From positions 1 to 8,546 of the forward strand of contig JAKBHQ010000170.1 in assembly GCA_021836665.1 (NCBI GenBank): 8,546 nt of DNA, given 5' to 3'. The position numbers were made by a program, and so were the translations under genes. Position 1 is the first letter of the stretch. Each line of letters starts with the position of its first letter. The notes beneath the pieces were generated by a model. The model worked only from the letters and a program-made list of their open reading frames with translations. It ran no database searches and was not told the origin of the DNA. Source of the stretch: Thermoplasmata archaeon (GTDB lineage: Bacteria; Actinomycetota; Acidimicrobiia; Acidimicrobiales; Acidimicrobiaceae). This document shows positions 6,215-8,546 of the stretch, in pieces.

Positions 6215-6997
6215 CTAGACGATCGCCGAACAGGACACGTCTCCCCGGGCCCTCGAAGAGATCGTCACGGGGATAGAGGTACCACACAGGGAACCGAGCA
6301 TACCTTTTACCAACCCCCGATCGACAGCACAAAGCACAGGGTGTACGAGGGCTGGGTTGCCAAAGGGACAATGTTCATTGACCAATCCAAATGCGGAATC
6401 GGAATTTGAGGTGTGTGCGGAAAACCCATGGGCGGTGAGTGCGTCGGCAACCGCCTTCATGGCGCTCTGTAGTGACCTCTGACCCTCGCCCGGCTGCATT
6501 TGCCCGGCGAGAATCTTTCCGTATGATTCGCCGACCTCCTCGGCCATCTTCTCAGCCATCTCGTTTGGGATAAGTTCGAGGGCCCTAGAGAGGAGCATTG
6601 CGGTCAATTCGTGGCCCTTAGTCGGCGTCTGGATAGTGGTGTCCTTGGTCGAGGCGCGGTACCTCTTTGACGGACGTCCCGCTCCGGCTAGCGAATTTCG
6701 GTCAATGTGGACGTCGAGGTATCCTCCCGCCGCGAGCTTGTCGAGGTGGTGCCGTGCGACATTCGGGTGGAGTTCGAACTTCAAAGCTACGTCCGAAGCG
6801 CTCACTCCATCACCCTCCCGGGCGTAGAGGTAGATCTCACGTCGGGTCGGATCACCGAAGGCGGAGACGATAGCCGAAACGGCCGATGAAAACTCTTCGT
6901 CCGTCAGTTCCTTCTCCTGGTTGAGGGGGATGCTTTGAGAATCTTTCTTGCCAAGTACCCGGTGTATATGGCTTCGCTCAATCTGGCTTTGGGACAT
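6215..6997 (-). CDS. SufR/ArsR-like winged-helix transcriptional regulator with C-terminal cysteine cluster
   Basis: This 260-residue predicted DNA-binding repressor has a winged helix-turn-helix at about residues 47-116. It contains FGDPTRREIYLYARE, then VSASDVALKFELHPNVARHHLDKL, and the wing segment GAGRPSKRYRAS. A helical middle (about 130-190) leads to a C-terminal domain with four cysteines: C210 in EHCPFG, C223 in HPVLCAVDRG, C238 and C256. The spacing is C-x12-C-x14-C-x17-C. SufR-type regulators use cysteines in this region to hold an Fe-S cluster and control Fe-S assembly genes; that function is inferred here. I chose ATG 6997, because extending to TTG 7039 adds 14 residues without a Shine-Dalgarno or family-like sequence. 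It is divergent from mrp and converges on the sulfite-oxidase-like gene. Other ArsR/DeoR-type sensor roles remain possible. Confidence 0.82.
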   Translation of the reverse strand: MSQSQIERSHIHRVLGKKDSQSIPLNQEKELTDEEFSSAVSAIVSAFGDPTRREIYLYAREGDGVSASDVALKFELHPNVARHHLDKLAAGGYLDVHIDRNSLAGAGRPSKRYRASTKDTTIQTPTKGHELTAMLLSRALELIPNEMAEKMAEEVGESYGKILAGQMQPGEGQRSLQSAMKAVADALTAHGFSAHTSNSDSAFGLVNEHCPFGNPALVHPVLCAVDRGLVKGMLGSLCGTSIPVTISSRARGDVSCSAIV

Positions 6998-7065
6998 CGT
7001 TACTAGTCTACCTAAAAGAAGTGTGAAGTTATAGCCCAAGCTAATTAAGTGCTAGGAGAATCAAG
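6998..7065. promoter_or_regulatory. Divergent intergenic region between regulator and mrp, likely promoter/operator
   Basis: These 68 bp separate the ATG of the regulator from the TTG of mrp, so both promoters must lie here or inside the neighbouring genes. On the minus strand TATAAC (7033-7028) is one mismatch from a -10 box, but no clear -35 is found. A short inverted repeat TAGC-CCAA-GCTA (7032-7043) lies beside it and could be part of an operator. AT-rich ATTAA follows. These elements are weak; the main argument is the gene arrangement, typical of a regulator controlling itself and its divergent neighbour. Confidence 0.35.
7054..7058 (+). promoter_or_regulatory. Ribosome binding site for mrp
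   Basis: AGGAG lies 7 nt before TTG 7066, which fixes the unusual TTG as the mrp start codon. No in-frame ATG gives a better N-terminus. Confidence 0.65.
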
Positions 7066-8175
7066 TTGGCAACCGAGTTGGATCCCCAGATAGTCGAGCG
7101 ACTTAGGGGGGTGATGGAACCAGATTTTAGGGCGAGCATCGTCGATTTGAAGATGATCACCCAGGCGAGCAGCTCACGTAATAAAGCACACGTCGAAATC
7201 GCTACCCTGAAGCCGCTACCGGATTACGCCGACGAGCTCGAAGGGATGGTGGTAGATGCCCTGAAGGATTACTACAAAGACATCAAGGTGAGGATTCTGC
7301 CCGGCAGTGAAAGTGCCATAGAGGCGATCGCAGAGGCGCTAGTCTCCATCGAAGGAACGGCGGCGGCCGCCGCAAGGCTGGAGAGGAAGCCCCCATTTAG
7401 CGCAGGTAACTCTCCGACGAGGGTGATTGGAATTTCCTCTGGCAAAGGGGGTGTCGGAAAGTCTTCAGTCACTGTGAACCTGGCGGTTGCCCTCGCGAAG
7501 ATGGGTAACGAGGTCGGACTCTTGGACGCAGACGTCTACGGATTTTCGGTCCCGGCGATGCTCGGAATCGAACGTAAGCCACAGCTGATCGGGAACCTGA
7601 TGGTGCCGCCCGTTGGACACGGCGTCAAGGTCATGTCCGTTGGATTCTTCGTCTCCGACGATACCCCGGTGATCTGGCGCGGCCCAATGCTACACAAGAC
7701 CCTCGAGCAGTTCATCATCGACGTTTTCTGGGGGAAGCTCGATTACCTACTGATCGACATGCCGCCTGGAACGGGCGACGTCGCCCTCTCCTTGGGTGAG
7801 TACCTCCCTAAGTCAGAAGTCTTCGTGGTTACTACTCCCCAGCTTGCAGCCGAGCGTGTAGCACAGAGGAGTGCCCTCGCGGCTCGCAAACTTAAGCTGC
7901 CAGTTAGAGGGGTTATCGAGAATATGAGCTACTTTGTCGGCGATGACGGCAAGAAGTACGAGATCTTCGGTTCCGGGGGCGGCAAAGCCCTCGCCGAGAG
8001 CCTCTCGGTACCGCTGGTCGGCAAGATCCCGTTGTCGGTGACCCTCAGGGAGGGTGGTGATTCGGGAGTACCCGAGGCGTCCGGAAAGGGTACCGAGGAA
8101 TTTCTTGAATTAGCACAGCGAATCATAGATATGGGACCGGCGCGCCGCTATAGGAGTGAGCTAAAGATTAACTGA
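7066..8175 (+). CDS. mrp: Mrp/ApbC/NBP35-family Fe-S cluster carrier ATPase
   Basis: This 369-residue cytosolic P-loop ATPase of the Mrp/ApbC family is thought to carry and insert Fe-S clusters. An N-terminal DUF59/MIP18-like domain (about 1-80) is joined by an Ala-rich linker to the ATPase domain. The deviant Walker A motif is SSGKGGVGKSS at 124-134, with the family's signature lysine K127 and the catalytic K132. LLDADVYG is at 152-159 and DMPPGTGD, the Walker B region, at 231-238. IENMSYF is at 284-290 and FGSGGGKALAE at 301-311. In many Mrp proteins a CxxC that bridges a cluster follows ENMSYF. Here the segment is VGDDGKKYE with no cysteine, and I find no cysteine anywhere in the translation. 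Cysteine-poor Mrp forms are, as far as I recall, usual in actinobacteria. Its divergent neighbour is an Fe-S-type regulator, which suggests control by cluster status. Confidence 0.93.
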   Translation: MATELDPQIVERLRGVMEPDFRASIVDLKMITQASSSRNKAHVEIATLKPLPDYADELEGMVVDALKDYYKDIKVRILPGSESAIEAIAEALVSIEGTAAAAARLERKPPFSAGNSPTRVIGISSGKGGVGKSSVTVNLAVALAKMGNEVGLLDADVYGFSVPAMLGIERKPQLIGNLMVPPVGHGVKVMSVGFFVSDDTPVIWRGPMLHKTLEQFIIDVFWGKLDYLLIDMPPGTGDVALSLGEYLPKSEVFVVTTPQLAAERVAQRSALAARKLKLPVRGVIENMSYFVGDDGKKYEIFGSGGGKALAESLSVPLVGKIPLSVTLREGGDSGVPEASGKGTEEFLELAQRIIDMGPARRYRSELKIN

Positions 8176-8200
8176 CTCCGTATGCGACTGAACTAATGAT

Positions 8201-8220
8201 AAGAATTAGAAATAATTCTT
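8201..8220. promoter_or_regulatory. Perfect AT-rich palindrome / hairpin between mrp and the next gene
   Basis: AAGAATTA and TAATTCTT form a perfect 8-bp inverted repeat around GAAA, a GNRA-type tetraloop. It lies 25 bp after the mrp stop and 22 bp before the next ATG. The stem has only one G-C pair per arm, unlike the surrounding DNA, and no T-tract follows on the plus strand. It could be an operator for a dimeric repressor of the downstream gene, or a leader/3'-end hairpin. The sequence does not decide between these. Confidence 0.5.
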
Positions 8221-8242
8221 CGTAAAAGTAGTTGCTGACGGT

Positions 8243-8546
8243 ATGGGTGTTGGCGGCGACTTTAAAAGTGACCCACCTGAATTCTCCACAGACGCTTCGG
8301 AGGGGTCCAACTTAGCCAGGCGATCTGTGCTAATCGGGTTGGGGGTAGCCGTGTCGTCCCTTTTTGTCGGGGCGCCGGTTGAGAACCTAATCAGAAATAG
8401 CACGTCCCTTATTGGTGGGGGGTCCCTGACCTCCTTTCTCCCCGGTGGTGGGTTCAGGTACTACACCGTCACCGGGGGGTATCCACTCGTCGATCCTTCG
8501 AGTTATAGGCTGAGGATCACCGGACTAGTAGATACCGCCCATAGCT
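8243..8546 (+). CDS. Exported molybdopterin-dependent (sulfite-oxidase-family) oxidoreductase, N-terminal part (3' truncated by window)
   Basis: The first 101 codons are present; the gene runs off the window. An upstream in-frame stop (TAA 8213-8215) and the lack of other start codons make ATG 8243 the only reasonable start, although its Shine-Dalgarno is weak. The N-terminus is polar, then NLARRSVLIGLGVAVSSLF (residues 23-41) gives a twin-arginine pair (R26, R27) followed by a hydrophobic segment. That suggests a Tat signal or anchor, as expected for a cofactor-loaded exported enzyme. Residues 71-97 contain FRYYTVTGGYPLVDPSSYRL followed by RITGLVD, the characteristic entry into the sulfite oxidase/YedY-like Mo-binding domain. 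The Mo-ligand cysteine would lie beyond the window. Subfamily and substrate cannot be told from this fragment. Confidence 0.75.
   Translation, partial: MGVGGDFKSDPPEFSTDASEGSNLARRSVLIGLGVAVSSLFVGAPVENLIRNSTSLIGGGSLTSFLPGGGFRYYTVTGGYPLVDPSSYRLRITGLVDTAHS

Noticed and set aside
6998..7039. N-terminal extension of the regulator to TTG 7039
   Set aside because: It has no Shine-Dalgarno, adds sequence unlike the family, and would use up most of the divergent promoter region. ATG 6997 is preferred.
7032..7043. SufR operator like the cyanobacterial CAAC-N6-GTTG palindrome
   Set aside because: No such sequence is present in the divergent intergenic region. The TAGC-N4-GCTA repeat is too short to call a specific operator.
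8195..8220. Fur box or PerR box in front of the last gene
   Set aside because: TGATAA and AT-rich repeats are suggestive, but the palindrome has an even-length centre and does not match the 7-1-7 arrangement of Fur-family sites.

Overview
The window looks like chromosomal DNA from a moderately GC-rich actinobacterium. I favour an acidophilic, iron-oxidising Acidimicrobiia-type lineage. The support is the protein style: a short cytosolic sulfite-oxidase-like protein, an actinobacterial-type Mrp ATPase without its usual CxxC, and an ArsR/SufR-like regulator ending in a cysteine cluster. Frequent TTG/GTG starts and the use of System I (Ccm) for cytochrome c maturation also fit. The lineage is inferred; no 16S or other marker is present.

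Layout. Positions 2-5417 hold a tightly packed plus-strand cytochrome c maturation operon: the 3' end of ccmB, then ccmC, a 51-codon ccmD, ccmE, ccmF, ccmG and ccmH fused to a TPR (CcmI-like) domain. Neighbouring genes abut or overlap (ATGA, TTGA and GTGA junctions), so they are probably co-transcribed and translationally coupled. ccmA is not in the window and presumably lies upstream of ccmB. At 5476-6093 follows a cytosolic sulfite-oxidase-like molybdopterin protein. Its last codons run into a 36-bp tandem repeat (6086-6168) in the gap before a convergent gene.

The minus-strand gene at 6215-6997 is a winged-helix repressor with four C-terminal cysteines, typical of Fe-S sensing SufR-like regulators. 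It is divergent from mrp (7066-8175), an Fe-S carrier P-loop ATPase with an N-terminal DUF59/MIP18 domain. The two genes share a 68-bp intergenic region. After a perfect AT-rich palindrome (8201-8220), the window ends inside a second molybdopterin oxidoreductase (8243 onward) with a Tat-like N-terminus.

How the genes work together. CcmB/CcmC/CcmD deliver heme to the chaperone CcmE. CcmF and CcmH ligate it to apocytochromes, with CcmG keeping the CxxCH thiols reduced. Mrp and its likely Fe-S-responsive regulator serve iron-sulfur cluster supply, and the two Mo enzymes are redox proteins. Overall this is a redox-cofactor neighbourhood made of known families. I do not see a clearly new system. 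The least explained pieces are the repeat over the sulfite-oxidase stop codon, the regulator/mrp pairing, and the palindrome before the last gene.
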